A DNA stretch of 64,000 bases from Tremella fuciformis (Eukaryota; Basidiomycota; Tremellomycetes; Tremellales; Tremellaceae), in NCBI GenBank assembly GCA_032768795.1, contig CP136494.1:248001-312000 (forward strand), written 5' to 3'. Shown piece after piece: positions 1 to 10,700 of this stretch (position 1 is the stretch's first letter; every line of letters begins with the position of its first letter). A program made the translations under genes and the position numbers. The notes under the pieces were generated by a model, which had not been told where the DNA came from, searched no databases, and saw nothing but the letters and a program-made list of their open reading frames with translations.

Positions 1-9
1 CAGCACGAC

Positions 10-972
10 ATGATCCTACAGCTGCAGGCTCAGATCAACGCCCTTCAAGTCACCAACAACACGAGACCTGAGCATGCTAAGGAGCCAAAGATCTCTCATC
101 CACCGCCTTTTAATGGCCGTAAGGATCAGACTTTGGAGTTCCTAGCCAAGTGCAACATGGTCTTTGCTGTTCAACCTCGTACCTATGCCACCGACGTCAC
201 TCGTATCGCCTTTGCGACCAACCTCCTGAAGGAAGAAGCATACCGATGGGTCTTACCTTACCTTGGCATGGATGCAGAGGATCAGCCCTCTTGGCTCCAT
301 GACTGGGAGGACTTCCAAATCGAATTTAAGAAGTACTTTGGCGATGCCAACTTGGCTGAGACATCTCGTTTCAAGCTACGCAACCTCAGACAGACAGGAT
401 CAGCCAGTCTCTACGCCACAGAATTCCAGCGCCACGCAGCATATGTGCACTGGAACAATGAGACAAAGAAGCAGAACTTCTTTGATGGCCTCAAGGACGA
501 TGTCAAGGATCGACTCCTTGCCCCTGGCAAATTCAAGGACTATGAGGCTTTGGTCACCGCTGCCATTGAGTATGACGACCTTCTCTATCAAAGGCGACGC
601 ACAAACAACAACCCTCGACCTCAAATCAACACTCAGCGCCCTATCAACAACATCAACTACACTCGCTCTGGCGCTACAACTACAAAGGCCAACACCTTTG
701 TCCCGCGTACAACAACCACGACATTCTCTCCTATTCCCATGGAGATTGATGCTGCTCAGACACGCCAGGCCTATGGACCAATCTCTCAGGCTGAGCGTGA
801 GCGACGCATGAAGGAGAACCTCTGCAACTATTGCGGCAAGCCTGGTCACAAGGCCTTTGAGTGCCGTGCTGCTCAGCGACGCCGTGAGCAGAGAGCTCAA
901 ATCAATGCTGCTACCAAGGTCACCACTGTTACCTCCGACAACAAGGCAAAAAACACGCAGCCCCAGGCCTAA
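10..972 (+). CDS. Gag polyprotein of the Ty3/gypsy element
   Basis: Structural protein that forms the virus-like particle and packages element RNA. The middle is a retrotrans_gag-type capsid domain (about residues 75-190; segments such as FKKYFGD and LRQTGSASLYATEFQ). Near the C-terminus is one CCHC zinc knuckle, CNYCGKPGHKAFEC (about residues 273-286), followed by a basic tail. The frame is open to the left edge of the window, so the ATG at 10 may be internal and the true start upstream. The stop (970-972) lies inside the predicted pseudoknot that directs ribosomes into pol. Family assignment is firm; the start is not. Confidence 0.9.
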   Translation: MILQLQAQINALQVTNNTRPEHAKEPKISHPPPFNGRKDQTLEFLAKCNMVFAVQPRTYATDVTRIAFATNLLKEEAYRWVLPYLGMDAEDQPSWLHDWEDFQIEFKKYFGDANLAETSRFKLRNLRQTGSASLYATEFQRHAAYVHWNNETKKQNFFDGLKDDVKDRLLAPGKFKDYEALVTAAIEYDDLLYQRRRTNNNPRPQINTQRPINNINYTRSGATTTKANTFVPRTTTTTFSPIPMEIDAAQTRQAYGPISQAERERRMKENLCNYCGKPGHKAFECRAAQRRREQRAQINAATKVTTVTSDNKAKNTQPQA

Positions 973-1007
973 GCGTGCCCCCACCTCTGGGGCTCTCAAA
1001 AGGGCAC
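948..1007 (+). promoter_or_regulatory. -1 ribosomal frameshift signal (slippery site plus H-type pseudoknot)
   Basis: In the gag frame the bases 948-954 read A AAA AAC, a canonical X XXY YYZ slippery heptamer. After a 5-nt spacer (955-959) GCCCCAG at 960-966 is perfectly complementary to CTGGGGC at 987-993 (stem 1; A959-T994 can add one pair). Within its loop GTGCCC at 975-980 is perfectly complementary to GGGCAC at 1002-1007 (stem 2). The gag stop codon is in loop 1. Pol is open in the -1 frame across the whole region. The parts are visible in the sequence; that they work is inferred from known retroviral and coronaviral signals. Confidence 0.88.
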
Positions 1008-4000
1008 AAAACGGTACATCACACACGACATTGGATCACGGCAACATCGCTACAGTCAACAATACTTCCCGCTTCACCCAAGGATCACCTCTGTCTTCCC
1101 ATCACGCTCAAGTATGGGAAAATCAACTACGACACACTTGCTATGATTGATTCTGGTGCAACAGCCAGCTTCATCAACGCAAACTTCCTCGACACTACGG
1201 ACATACCAAGGATACTCAAGGATGAGCCTTTAGAGGTCTCAGTCATTGATGGACGACCAATTTCTTCTGGCGCCATCACACACCACACCGAACCCATCAC
1301 CTTGTGCCTTCCAGGTCATGAAGAGACGCTCTCTCTTGACATCACATCACTTGGCACATACCCCATCATCCTCGGCCTACCATGGCTCTCTCAGCACAAC
1401 CCAAGCATTGATTGGTCCCGTCAGACCATCAAGTTCTCCTCTTTGCCCTGCCTGGAGCAGTGCAGCAGGTCAGACAAACCTGTAGAGGCAGATTCTGCTC
1501 CTCCGTCATCAAGGAACCCTCGAAACTCAAGGAACTCAAGGACCCCAAGGAAAACGAGCTCAGGTAACCTGCCCAGCACCAATGCTGCAGGTACGCCATC
1601 ACCCAAGGACACAAACAACAACACCCACGGAACAACAACCTCGACCCCAAGGATATCACTCATCAGTGCCTCTGCCTTCCGGACAGCTATGAAAACGGCA
1701 GAAATCTACGGCATCACCACTACAGCTCAAGTCTCAGGTCTCATCGACCCTCAACCTGCTCAGGAAGACGATGACGACTCTATGGAACCCGACCTTCAGC
1801 AACTCAAGGAAATCATCCCCGCAGACTTCCATGACCATTTGGAAGTATTCAGAAAGTCCAACTCCGATAAGCTCCCAGAGCACAGTGCCTATGATCATGC
1901 CATAACACTTGAAGGCAATGCGCAGCCCAAGTTTGGCCCGATCTACAGCCTCTCTGAAGTAGAACTCAAGGCTCTGGACAAGTACCTCAAGGAAAACCTC
2001 AAGAAAGGATTCATTCGACCAAGCTCAAGCCCAGCTGGCTCTCCCATCCTCTTTGTCAAAAAGCCAGATGGATCCCTCCGACTATGCGTTGACTACCGAC
2101 AGCTCAACAGCATCACCAGGAAAAATCGCTACCCACTTCCATTGATACAAGAATCTTTGGACAGGCTCAAAGGAGCTTCATGGTTCAGTAAAATCGACCT
2201 ACGTGCCGCCTACAACCTCGTCCGCATTGCCAAAGGCGATGAATGGAAAACGGCATTCCGCACACGCTATGGACACTACGAATACCTTGTAATGCCTTTT
2301 GGCCTTACAAATGCGCCCGCGTCATTCCAGAACCTCATCAACGACGTCCTCAGAGACTTTTTGGATGTCTTTGTCATCGTATACCTGGACGACATCCTTA
2401 TCTTCAGCAAATCAAAGGACGACCACATCGACCATGTCAAGCAAGTCTTACAACGACTGCAAGAGCATCATCTTTGGGCTAAGGCAGAAAAGTGCACCTT
2501 CTTCAAGCATGAGGTTGACTTCCTAGGCTACCTTGTCTCTGACAAAGGAGTCAGAATGGACCCTCACAAACTTGAAGCTGTCACCAACTGGCCACCGCCA
2601 AAATCAGTTCATGATGTTCAAGTCTTTCTTGGCTTTGCCAACTTCTACCGACGTTTCATCAAGGCATATTCCAAGGTCACGGCACCCCTCACACAGCTCC
2701 TACGCAAAGGAGTTGACTTTGAATGGGGCAATACAGCACAAAACGCTTTCGACACATTGAAAGCTGCGTTCACCAGCGCTCCCATCCTCCAGCACTTTCA
2801 ACCAGGGAAACCCATCGTCATGGAGACAGACGCATCCGACTTTGCTATTGCAGGCGTCCTGTCACACACCTCAGAAATTTCCAAGGAGCTTCACCCCATC
2901 GCATATTACTCTCGGAAGCTTCAACCAGCGGAACTCAACTACGAAATCTACGACAAAGAAATGCTTGCCATAGTGGAAGCATTCAAACACTGGCGACCAT
3001 ACCTCGAAGGAGCAAAGGAAATTACAGTCTACACCGACCACAAGAATCTGGAATACTTCACAACATCAAAGGTGCTCAACAGACGACAAGCACGTTGGGC
3101 AGAACTCTTGGCAAACTTTGACTTCAAGATACACTACCGACCTGGAGAAAAGATGGGCAAACCCGACGCCTTGACCAGGAGGTCAGACCTTCAAGGGGGG
3201 AGTAGAGCTGCAGACGCACCTCCACATACACTCCTCAAACCAGGGCAATTCATCATTGGCGCCCTCACACCTACCGATACTTCCGACACCCCAGTAAAAT
3301 CCGACTTGATGACCAAGATAGAGCAACTTCAGCCTGAGGACCCTGTCCTTAAAGAGCTCTTGCCATATCTGCGTCATCCAGATCGACCTGTTCCCAGCAC
3401 ACTCCAAGGAAAACTCAAGGACTTCAGCCTCGACAACAACATCATCCGATACAACAAGAAGATCTACATCCCGGATAACTACGACCTCAAGATTGACCTG
3501 CTTCATCAGAGTCATAATGCACCTACCGCAGGACACTATGGTCAACTCAAGACCTACCAGCTCCTCTCACGACATTATTACTTCCCAGGAATACGACAAT
3601 TCACCAACACCTATGTGGACGGTTGTCACACTTGCGCACGGAACAAAATACCTCGACACAAACCCTATGGCCCACTGCAGCCACTCCCAATACCAACAAA
3701 ACCTTGGCAATCAATATCTATGGATGCCATTGTTAAACTACCAACTTCCAATGGCTACGACTGCATTATGGTCTTTGTTGATCGCTTCACAAAACAAGCC
3801 CACTTCATACCTTTCAAGGAAGAAGGCTTTGATGCGCCCAACCTGGCCACAATGTTCCGACAACACATTTGGCGACTCCATGGACTTCCTAAGGACATTG
3901 TTTCCGACCGTGGCCCAATCTTCAACTCTCAATTCTGGCGAGCCTTTGTCAAAGGACTAGGCATTACACCAAACTTCTCTACGGCCTTCCATCCACAATC

Positions 4001-4892
4001 AGATGGACAGACAGAGAGAGTCAATCAAGTCCTGGAACACTACCTACGATCCTTCTGCGACTATGATCAAGCAAATTGGTCATCACTCTTGGACTTAGCA
4101 GAGTACAGCTACAACAACTCTGTTCACACATCGACAAGGTTCACACCCTTTGAAGCCAACTATGGCTATCACCCCAACGACACACTCTCGCCATTGCCAT
4201 CCTCAGAAACCCAGACAGTCCCAGCAGTGGACTCACACCTTAGCACTCTGCGCTCCCTACACCAGACGCTTGCCGACAACATCAAATCAGCACAGGAGCA
4301 CTACACCAAATTCTACAACCGGAAAATCAAAGAAATCACCAACAAGGACAAGCCTCTGTTCAAAGTAGGCGATCAGGTCTTCCTCAATCGCAGGAACATA
4401 CAGACCTTGCGACCATCTCTCAAACTGGATCAAAGAATGCTAGGGCCCTTCAAAATCATTGAAGCAACATCATCTCCTCTGGCATTCAAACTCGACCTCC
4501 CACCATCAATGGCAATACATCCAGTCTTTCACGTCAACCTCTTGGAGCCAATGCGCAAGGGTCATCCTCAGCAACCACAGGACCCTCCACCACGCATTGA
4601 AATCAATGGTCAAGAAGAATACATTGTCGACCGCATCCTGGATTCACGCATCAGCTCAGACAATGGTTATGACTACCTTGTCAGCTGGAAGGACTACTCC
4701 AGTGCCCACAACTCTTGGGAACCCTGGGAGAATGTTCATCACACCACGGCCTACAACAAATTCCATCGACAACACCTAAAGGATCCTCAACATCATTTCC
4801 CTCCTACAAGAGCACACCGCCGAGCTCCAACTCAAACAAACACCAAAAGATCTGAACGCAGATCACCAAGGCTCAGAGGACTTCGCCCTTAG
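954..4892 (+). CDS. Pol polyprotein (PR-RT-RNaseH-IN-chromodomain), made by -1 frameshift
   Basis: Pol frame entered from gag at about 954; it has no ATG of its own near its start. Domains in order: aspartic protease with DSGATASFI (near 1149); reverse transcriptase with FVKKPDGSLRLCVDYRQLN and the catalytic YLDD (2382-2393); RNase H starting at ETDASDFAIAG (near 2823); integrase with an HHCC zinc finger (HQSHNAP...GHYGQLK...CHTCARNK) and the catalytic core (SMDAIVKLP, VSDRGPIF); then EEYIVDRILDSRI...WEPWENV, a chromodomain (about 4615-4745). The chromodomain is known in this family to guide integration to modified histones. All catalytic motifs look intact. Confidence 0.93.
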   Translation, partial: HAAPGLSVPPPLGLSKGHKTVHHTRHWITATSLQSTILPASPKDHLCLPITLKYGKINYDTLAMIDSGATASFINANFLDTTDIPRILKDEPLEVSVIDGRPISSGAITHHTEPITLCLPGHEETLSLDITSLGTYPIILGLPWLSQHNPSIDWSRQTIKFSSLPCLEQCSRSDKPVEADSAPPSSRNPRNSRNSRTPRKTSSGNLPSTNAAGTPSPKDTNNNTHGTTTSTPRISLISASAFRTAMKTAEIYGITTTAQVSGLIDPQPAQEDDDDSMEPDLQQLKEIIPADFHDHLEVFRKSNSDKLPEHSAYDHAITLEGNAQPKFGPIYSLSEVELKALDKYLKENLKKGFIRPSSSPAGSPILFVKKPDGSLRLCVDYRQLNSITRKNRYPLPLIQESLDRLKGASWFSKIDLRAAYNLVRIAKGDEWKTAFRTRYGHYEYLVMPFGLTNAPASFQNLINDVLRDFLDVFVIVYLDDILIFSKSKDDHIDHVKQVLQRLQEHHLWAKAEKCTFFKHEVDFLGYLVSDKGVRMDPHKLEAVTNWPPPKSVHDVQVFLGFANFYRRFIKAYSKVTAPLTQLLRKGVDFEWGNTAQNAFDTLKAAFTSAPILQHFQPGKPIVMETDASDFAIAGVLSHTSEISKELHPIAYYSRKLQPAELNYEIYDKEMLAIVEAFKHWRPYLEGAKEITVYTDHKNLEYFTTSKVLNRRQARWAELLANFDFKIHYRPGEKMGKPDALTRRSDLQGGSRAADAPPHTLLKPGQFIIGALTPTDTSDTPVKSDLMTKIEQLQPEDPVLKELLPYLRHPDRPVPSTLQGKLKDFSLDNNIIRYNKKIYIPDNYDLKIDLLHQSHNAPTAGHYGQLKTYQLLSRHYYFPGIRQFTNTYVDGCHTCARNKIPRHKPYGPLQPLPIPTKPWQSISMDAIVKLPTSNGYDCIMVFVDRFTKQAHFIPFKEEGFDAPNLATMFRQHIWRLHGLPKDIVSDRGPIFNSQFWRAFVKGLGITPNFSTAFHPQSDGQTERVNQVLEHYLRSFCDYDQANWSSLLDLAEYSYNNSVHTSTRFTPFEANYGYHPNDTLSPLPSSETQTVPAVDSHLSTLRSLHQTLADNIKSAQEHYTKFYNRKIKEITNKDKPLFKVGDQVFLNRRNIQTLRPSLKLDQRMLGPFKIIEATSSPLAFKLDLPPSMAIHPVFHVNLLEPMRKGHPQQPQDPPPRIEINGQEEYIVDRILDSRISSDNGYDYLVSWKDYSSAHNSWEPWENVHHTTAYNKFHRQHLKDPQHHFPPTRAHRRAPTQTNTKRSERRSPRLRGLRP

Positions 4893-4904
4893 AGGGGGAG
4901 CTCC
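4891..4904 (+). other. Polypurine tract of the gypsy element
   Basis: AGAGGGGGAG directly upstream of the 3' LTR and overlapping the pol stop. This is the expected primer for plus-strand DNA synthesis. Confidence 0.75.
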
Positions 4905-5413
4905 TGTCATGACTTGTGATAAGGAAAAGGAGAAAACATGACTCATGGGATGATGTGTTATTTGGAGAACGTTTATCAGTTGATTTGTCAGCCTCCACCT
5001 TGCTTAGTAAGCCTCCACCTCTGAGGCATTTTTCCTATTGGCTAGTTCAAAGAGCTTAGTCAGCCTCCACCTTTGAGGCATTTTTCCTATTGGCTAGCTT
5101 GTAGTTTCCCACGGTGGTCTAAGTGAGGCATTTATCTGATTGGTCAGTAAATCCCTCACGACCCCTCTTTAATTAGTCCTACCTTTTAGATGTGAAGGGT
5201 ATAAAAGGAGGCCTCATCTGGCCCTTCCCCCCTTCTTCTTCAGCAATGGATCTTGTGTTTTCTCTTCACACAAAGTCACTCAGTTGGTCTTAACCCAACA
5301 CTTCAGTCACCTCAGTACCTAAGGCAGTCATCAAGCTCTACGAGCCAGAGACTAAACCCCTTCAGTACCCAAGGCAGACCTCTCGCTACCGCAGACTACC
5401 CGCAGGCGTGACA
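4905..5413 (+). repeat. 3' LTR of the gypsy element (509 bp)
   Basis: Begins TGTCATGAC right after the purine tract and ends GGCGTGACA, giving matching TGTCA/TGACA ends. It contains imperfect internal repeats around AGCCTCCACCT (near 4990-5075) and TTTTTCCTATTGGCTAG (two copies near 5030 and 5085). The left partner LTR is outside the window, so identity and target duplication cannot be checked. Confidence 0.85.
5200..5206 (+). promoter_or_regulatory. TATA box in the LTR
   Basis: TATAAAA in the second half of the LTR, followed by a pyrimidine-rich stretch; this is the usual place of the U3 promoter of an LTR element. The transcription start would lie some tens of bases downstream. Confidence 0.65.
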
Positions 5414-6734
5414 ATGTGGCACAGTGAGCACGGCAGTTTTGATGGCGTGCAGAGGTGCAGTGTCAGGAAACCGACACGGCATCCTGACCACGAGACTACC
5501 ACGAGACTACCACGAGGCAATTTCCGACGGAAACATCCAAAGGATCCTACGAACCGAAGAACGTGAGTACGGTAGAACCGTCACTATTAGTCACGAATAA
5601 CTACGACTTGCTCTTGAAAGCGCTGGAACAACCTGGAGAACGATAGAAGGATACGTCTCAGTCTTCCATCGGCCGATTCGAGATAGGAACGCACGCAAGG
5701 ACAAGAGTCAGGTCCACGATAACGGAGGATAGAGTTATCTCACAATCAGGGCCATGGACGGAGACCAAGGACGATAAGGACGGCGACGGGCACGCAAAGA
5801 GATTAGATGCAAGCCAGCGCGGAGAGAAGACGATAGAAGAGAAGAGAGACGACGAGAGAATACTAGAGAGTATTGGGAACGAGTAGAAACGACTAGGAGA
5901 GCGATGGAACGATCCACGAAGGACGATGCTAGAAGGATCAGAGAGAGAAAGAGGACGAGAGCAAGCGGATACTTAAGAAGGAAGATCGCAGAGGAAGTTC
6001 CTCAGCGATCTAGTTAACTAGTCCTCTAGATAGAACGTCTACTTAGAGAATCGACCGTACCAGTGACGAGAGATAGATAAGTGAAGTGAGTCTTGATCGC
6101 TCCTCACCCAGCTTGGTCCCACTCTACTCTTGTTTGTTACTATCTGTTACGAATAGTCGTTGATAGTTAGCAGCTTGAACCGATAGATTGATTTAGGTGA
6201 GCTTTAGTTGGATCTAAAACAGGTCACCGGGTACAGGTCTGACATGCAGTGACGTCTAAAGGGGAGTGTTGAAGGTTAGCCGCCACTGCGGGGTTATAGG
6301 AAGTGCCGTAGGACGAAACTACATATAGCCACCACTCATAGAGATAGTACGATGAATTCTCTCTTCAGCTCGTCCGCGATTCAACATAACAGATACTTGC
6401 GAGATAAACCACGTGATCCGAAGGTCCTAATTCACGGGTTTCCTGATGCACAAGTTTCCGAATGCCTAATGCATGGCATGGTTCTCCTGATGCAATATGT
6501 ACACAGGCAGCTCTCACGACCCTTTCTCAAGCCGCGAGTTTCGCGGGTGCAGACACTCTCTAGTCAAGAGATAACTAGTTTTTGGTGATAGATCACTCGT
6601 ACTCTACGAGTACTCGAGTACTTATTGATCGCCCGCCAGCTCGTCGCCCCGCCGCCGCCCCGCCGCCAGCATGCCAAAGGGCACGACCCGGAGCCGTATG
6701 CTAGCAGTGGTGAAAGCATGGATAGATTGACAAT
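5414..6734. other. Gap between the gypsy LTR and the Harbinger remnant, no gene seen
   Basis: No reading frame with a recognisable domain. It holds an 11-bp direct repeat GAGACTACCAC (near 5502-5525) and, at 6425-6470, three copies in reverse of a 16-bp repeat found again at 16071-16165. A purine tract followed by TGTTGAA at 6267 and TTCAACA ending at 6386 resembles tiny LTR ends but lacks a target duplication. Confidence 0.5.
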
Positions 6735-7559
6735 TTGATCGAGCTACATGTACGAGTATCTCTTAATCTGACCGCCGGTCGTCTTCTCCGAGAGTTAGGA
6801 GCACTACAAGTTCGAGTCTCTATATTGGCCAGGCGCTATTGGAGTCAACATCCAGACCGCCAAATAAGCTTACACGAGCAGCCAATAGATCTGTTTCTGG
6901 AGAGCCGTTATAGGTTCGAGGGGGCGTGTCGAGTGTCTCGAGCCAAGCTGGCCGATATCGTGGCCACATTCTCCTCTGATCCTCTATTTATCTTGACGGG
7001 ACGCAGGCCTCAGGCTCCGCCACTGCTTCAAATAGGTCTCGTGCTGTATCAACTGATACATGGAGTCCGAACGAGGCAGCTTGTTCGAGCAGTTCACATC
7101 TCAAGTGAGTGCTCCTCTGCTTGTCGTCCGACAAACAATTGACTCTGTCTAGCGGGAACAGTTAGAGTATCGAATGGACGCACAGAGTCCTTCAGGTATT
7201 CTACTCTATTCTTCCTACACCGTCACGAACACATCAAATGGCCAGATCGTAACCAGCGGAGGGTTGTCGAAGGTTTGTTTCTACGACAACTTCAACATTC
7301 CGTCCTGTGTCGGTCTCATCAACGGCTGTGGTGTTCACCTTGGCAATTCTCCCGCTCGTGACGACTCGGGGTCATTCTTCGGTCGCCATAGGCGCTATGG
7401 ACTGAACTTCATGGCCATCGTCGATCAAATCGGATAACCTATCTGCACTATGGGTTTCCCGCCTCGGCCAGCGATTCTCGTGTTCAACGCGAAGTTGAAC
7501 CACTCAATGACCGAACAAGATATTTCACCCGTGACGAAGACATTCTAGGAGACTCGGGC
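6735..7559 (+). pseudogene. PIF/Harbinger (DDE_Tnp_4) transposase, 5' half, broken
   Basis: The reading RYRFEGACRVSRAKLADIV...GRRPQAP matches the N-terminal part of fungal Harbinger-type transposases. A plausible intron (about 7104-7152, GTGAGT...CTAG) follows. Then come SCVGLINGCGVHL (counterpart of the family's GFIDGT, the first catalytic Asp changed to Asn), FFGRHRRYGLNFMAIVD and, after a frameshift near 7437, SDSRVQRE...YFTRDEDILGDSGF (second acidic region). The gene is interrupted at 7560 by the copia element and resumes at 13260. Decay is clear from the Asp-to-Asn change, the frameshift and a later stop. Confidence 0.8.
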
Positions 7560-7564
7560 TTTAT

Positions 7565-7728
7565 TGTTACAAAATGATGAGAGCTATGCATTCGTCCCTC
7601 TCTGCAGTTCTCTACTTATGAGCTGTCGCTCTGCTCAAGCCATCTACATAAGGTTACTCATTTGGCCGCAAGAGGCAATTCTGACCCTATGAGGCGTCCT
7701 CGGGGTCCTCGGGGCCTATTGTTCAACA
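7565..7728 (-). repeat. 3' LTR of the intact copia element (164 bp)
   Basis: On the + strand it reads TGTTACAAAATGATG...CTATTGTTCAACA; the same 164 bases recur at 13091-13254 with no difference seen. The polyprotein stop codon lies in its first six bases on the minus strand. Confidence 0.95.
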
Positions 7729-10700
7729 CTCCCCCTCGAAGTCTGCAGGCTGCAGGTGGCCGCAGCAGGTCTGGCGGTTGTGCCAAGGACCTGCCGGGCA
7801 TCCCCAAGCCTGTTGATCTTCGCTCCAGGACGATATAGGCCCAAAAACGCACGTTGCGAACGTCGCACGGTCCTGAGTCCTACCTCCTTCAGGCTGATGG
7901 GAAGGCGTCCGGCCGTTCTCCATCAATACCGACCCAAAATCGATGATCTTGGTGTCTGCCGGTAGCCCTGATCCTCTTTGGGATCCTCTGGCTCCCCCTG
8001 CATGCATACAGTCTCTCACTCCCCGTGCGCATGCAGCGAAGCGTTGCTGATGAGCGAGCTGATGGGTTTGACTAGCGGCATTTCGGCGTTTTGGCTTGAC
8101 CACGTGGTGTGGCAGACGATTCGGAGCGCGACTGACTTTGTCATTCAACATCTTCCCGCTACCGCCGAAGCCTTCTAGATCGCTGAATGCAGCCGCTAGG
8201 TGGACAAGAGCGCGCTCCGCGCCGGCAGGCGGACGGCCCAGACCCAGAGCTTCAAAATGGCGCGCGTGGGCGGCGGCGGGGAGCGACTTGGTGAGGATGT
8301 CTGCCTTCTGGTCTGCAGAGCTGACGTACCGCAGGCTGACTTTGCCTGTGTCAACAAGTTCCCGAATCAAATGATGCTTTATGTCGATATGTTTGGTTCG
8401 AGAGTGAGTAGTAGGCTGTCCTGCGAGTCTGATGGACCCCTGGTTGTCGCAGGAGAGCGGCGTTGGTGATCTCTGCTCGAGTCCTAGCTCACAGAGTAGA
8501 TTCCTGAGCCAAACTGCCTCCTTGGCTGCTTCTGCGACAGCGATGTATTCGGCCTCGACGGTGGATGTTGACACGGTAGCCTGCCGTCTGGACGACCAGG
8601 TGATCGGCGAGCCCTTGAACTCCATCAACCAACCCGTGGTTGACCGCCGGGTCTCCTTGCAGCCTGCCCAGTCGGAATCTACCCAGCCCTGCAGCCCGTC
8701 ATCTTTCCCGCCGCCTAGCTTGAGCCCAACAGTCCGTGTGTGGGCTAGGTAGGTCAGGACGCCTTGTGCGAGGTCCCAATGCTGACGGGTAGGTGCAGCG
8801 AGCGCTCGGGATAGATACGAGGCCGCGAACATGACGTCCGGGCGGGTGCAGCCCGCTAGCCATAGGAGACATCCGACAAGTTCTTGATAGGGCGTTAGGG
8901 CCGTCGACACGTCCTCTGCATCGATCTTGGCATCCTGCGGCAACGGTGTTGATCTGGTGCGTCGCCGAGCGTGCTCTGGGAACCTCTCGAGCACCCTGTC
9001 GATGTATGCGGGCTGACTCAGCCAGATCGTCCGCCTAGCCTTGTCCTGCGATACCTTCATCCCAAGCACGGTTCCGACGTCGCCTATGACAGTGATCGTC
9101 CACTCAGCCTTTAGGGCGGTCCACAGGTCGTCTATCTCCCCCTGCGATGATGCGGCAATCACGATGTCGTCGACGTAGACCAAGACAAGCACGATTCGGC
9201 CTTGTCGGTCCTGCCGCACATACAGTCCCCAGTCACCGTTCGTCCTCAGGAAGCCCTGTCGATGTAAGACTCGTCCTAGCTCTTCCCACCAGTTCCTTGC
9301 TGACTGCTTTAGGCCGTACAGGCTCTTCAACAGCAGCAGAGCGTCGCAGCCTGGTCTCCGCCGCATCCCGTCCGGATACCGAATGTAGACCTCTGTGTCG
9401 ATTGGGCTGTTCAGATACGCTCCTTCGACGTCGGCCTGTGCGACAATCATGCGGTCGGCTGCAGCGATGGCTAGCAACAGTCTCAGAGATCCGAGACGGC
9501 CTACCGGCGCGAACGTCTCTTCAAAATCGACGCCCGGCACCTGCGAGAAGCCCTGTGCGACAAGCCTAGCCTTGTGTTTGACGACGTGGCCGTCGGCATC
9601 GGTCTTGACTTTGAATACCCAACGCGATCCGACTGCCTTGCGATCTGCAGGAAGTTTGACCTCTTGCCATGTCCCCTTACTCTCGATGTTCGCAATTTCC
9701 TTCTCCATGGCGGCAATCCACTCTCCTCTGTCATCGCTAGCCATAGCCTCGGCTAGGTTCCTGGGATCTACAGGCATCACGGGGCCGTCGGCGGCATTGG
9801 CGGATAGGAAGGCGAAAGGGCTATGCAGCCGCTCAACGATCGCACCGAACTTTGCGGGCGCTTTCTTCTCGCGGACGGGCCGTCCGACGGTATTGGCGGC
9901 CACGGGAGGTGCCGGCGGGGTCTCGGCGACTGGTACATACGTCCACCTGTCGGCAACGGGAATCCTGGAACGATTGGTGGCTACAGGAAGACGGGATGGA
10001 CGGGGGACCCGAGGCTGCTCGGGTGTGTTGGACACGGCAACTGCGGGATCGTTGATTGTGAGCTCTTCCTCTGAGATCTCTACTCCAGCGACATTTTTCT
10101 GAGCTTGCCCCGGCTCAGGCTGATCTCCAGGTACCTCCAGATCGTCTCTATCATCATCCTGGCTTGAATGACTTGCGATCTTGCCTCCCATCGATCCAAC
10201 CGGTATGAGCTGTGCTTGGTCGCTTTGGGTCACGTGACCGACATCGGCCTCATCGTCCTCCGACATCTCAAGCACTTTGACGTCTCTTCGATGGGCAATC
10301 TCGCCCGTGGCGTCAAGCTGCACAATCCATCCGCTCTGGGTCTCACTCTGACCGAGTATCCGACACGCCTCGCCGCGCTCTATCGTAAACGACGCCTTGC
10401 GGCGAATCTGAGACGGGATCTGCGCATGACACCTTTGCCCGAATCGCAGGACGGAATCTAGGCCTCTCTCCCGCCCTGTAAGCGCGCTCCAAGCCGATAA
10501 GCCCGTCCTGGCTGACACGGACAGCTTCATGATGATTACTGCGGCGTAACGGGCTGCGAAAGACCAGTAGGAATGAGGCAAGCGGCTATCGGCCAGCATG
10601 GCGGCTATCATGTCTTTGACGGTGCGTATCGTTCGTTCAGCCGCCCCGTTGAGCTCGGGCGTGTACCTAGGCGTCATGTAATGTTGAATACCGGCTGACT

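Larger units (their letters stand above)
1..5413 (+). mobile_element. Ty3/gypsy chromovirus, 5' end cut by the window
   Basis: Long terminal repeat retrotransposon read left to right: gag, then protease, reverse transcriptase, RNase H, integrase and a C-terminal chromodomain, then a purine tract and the 3' LTR. This domain order (RT before integrase) is that of Ty3/gypsy, and the terminal chromodomain places it among chromoviruses. The 5' LTR and primer-binding site lie upstream of the window. Gag and pol are open over their whole length and the frameshift signal is intact, so this copy looks recent and possibly active. LTR identity cannot be judged because only one LTR is visible. Confidence 0.95.

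Noticed and set aside
975..1010. GTG at 975 as a start codon for pol
   Set aside because: Fungal genes do not normally start at GTG, and the -1 frameshift signal just upstream explains how the frame is entered.
400..1026. 208-codon minus-strand frame opposite gag
   Set aside because: Antisense shadow; the plus strand has gag domains and a zinc knuckle.
6267..6386. Short LTR-like segment: purine tract then TGTTGAA...TTCAACA
   Set aside because: No target duplication and no similarity to other LTRs in the window beyond the ends; too short to support.
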